From contig JAUXXH010000011.1 of the NCBI GenBank assembly GCA_030684935.1, forward strand, positions 58,670 to 122,669: a stretch of 64,000 nucleotides of DNA, read 5' to 3'. This document shows positions 63,993 through 64,000 of this stretch, one piece after another. The notes under the pieces were generated by a model. It saw only the letters and a list, made by a program, of their open reading frames with translations, was not told the DNA's origin and made no database searches. The position numbers were made by a program, and so were the translations under genes. This DNA is from Pseudolabrys sp. (GTDB lineage: Bacteria > Pseudomonadota > Alphaproteobacteria > Rhizobiales > Xanthobacteraceae). Numbering within the stretch: the first letter of the stretch is position 1; each line of letters starts with the position of its first letter.

Positions 63993-64000
63993 GGAGAAAT

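Overview
The window is a GC-rich chromosomal segment of an alphaproteobacterium. It most likely belongs to the Hyphomicrobiales, near the Nitrobacteraceae/Xanthobacteraceae (Bradyrhizobium, Rhodopseudomonas, Afipia and relatives). The evidence is a C4-pathway 5-aminolevulinate synthase, a split F0 operon with both b' and b subunits, an aa3 oxidase cluster running on into threonine synthase and an M16 protease, a plant-type glutamate-cysteine ligase, an IalB protein, and intergenic palindromic elements of a kind I associate with bradyrhizobial genomes. About 64 protein genes, one tRNA and no rRNA, phage, transposase or CRISPR array were found.

Layout. 0-9.3 kb: an exported methyltransferase, murA, a small basic protein, tRNA-Thr(GGT), a CopG-type regulator with a PHB-depolymerase-type esterase, an MHYT-PAS-GGDEF-EAL protein and an IlvD/Edd dehydratase. 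9.6-12.8 kb: hemA with an FNR/FixK box, an AbrB-type membrane protein and a FixJ-like response regulator. 12.9-24.6 kb: the most interesting block. It holds a DnaQ exonuclease-CBS-CBS-DUF294 fusion, a conserved hypothetical, a symporter-sensor kinase fusion of the CrbS type, a CrbR-like LuxR response regulator, the DUF4212 plus SSS symporter pair, and four small membrane proteins, two of them tandem paralogues. It looks like an alphaproteobacterial version of the acetate-switch two-component system with its transporter.

24.6-28.4 kb: YjbQ, a coiled-coil exported protein and the F0 ATP synthase operon. 28.5-33.4 kb: HAD phosphatase, lipoprotein, GNAT, M16 peptidase and thrC. 33.4-40.7 kb: an SDR, then the cytochrome aa3 oxidase genes (SURF1, DUF983, ctaE, ctaG, small CoxF-like, ctaB, ctaD, ctaC), all on the minus strand. 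41-49.6 kb: IalB, cupin-hydratase pair, MDR oxidoreductase, GGDEF cyclase, spermidine-synthase-like protein, a thioredoxin-reductase-like flavoprotein, xthA, and a Tat-type SQR-like flavoprotein with a small membrane partner.

49.6-57.2 kb: acyl-CoA ligase and enoyl-CoA hydratase, tldD, a ccdAB toxin-antitoxin pair with a visible operator, two small exported/membrane genes, a PAN-domain protein, and a DUF1127 gene divergent from a LysR regulator. 57.3-59.3 kb: ybaK and gshA. 59.4-62.6 kb: an arsenic operon with an ArsR-ArsC fusion, a GAPDH and ArsJ, under a promoter whose predicted start site falls on the start codon. 62.7-63.9 kb: a RecD-like helicase, followed by a palindromic repeat at the window end.
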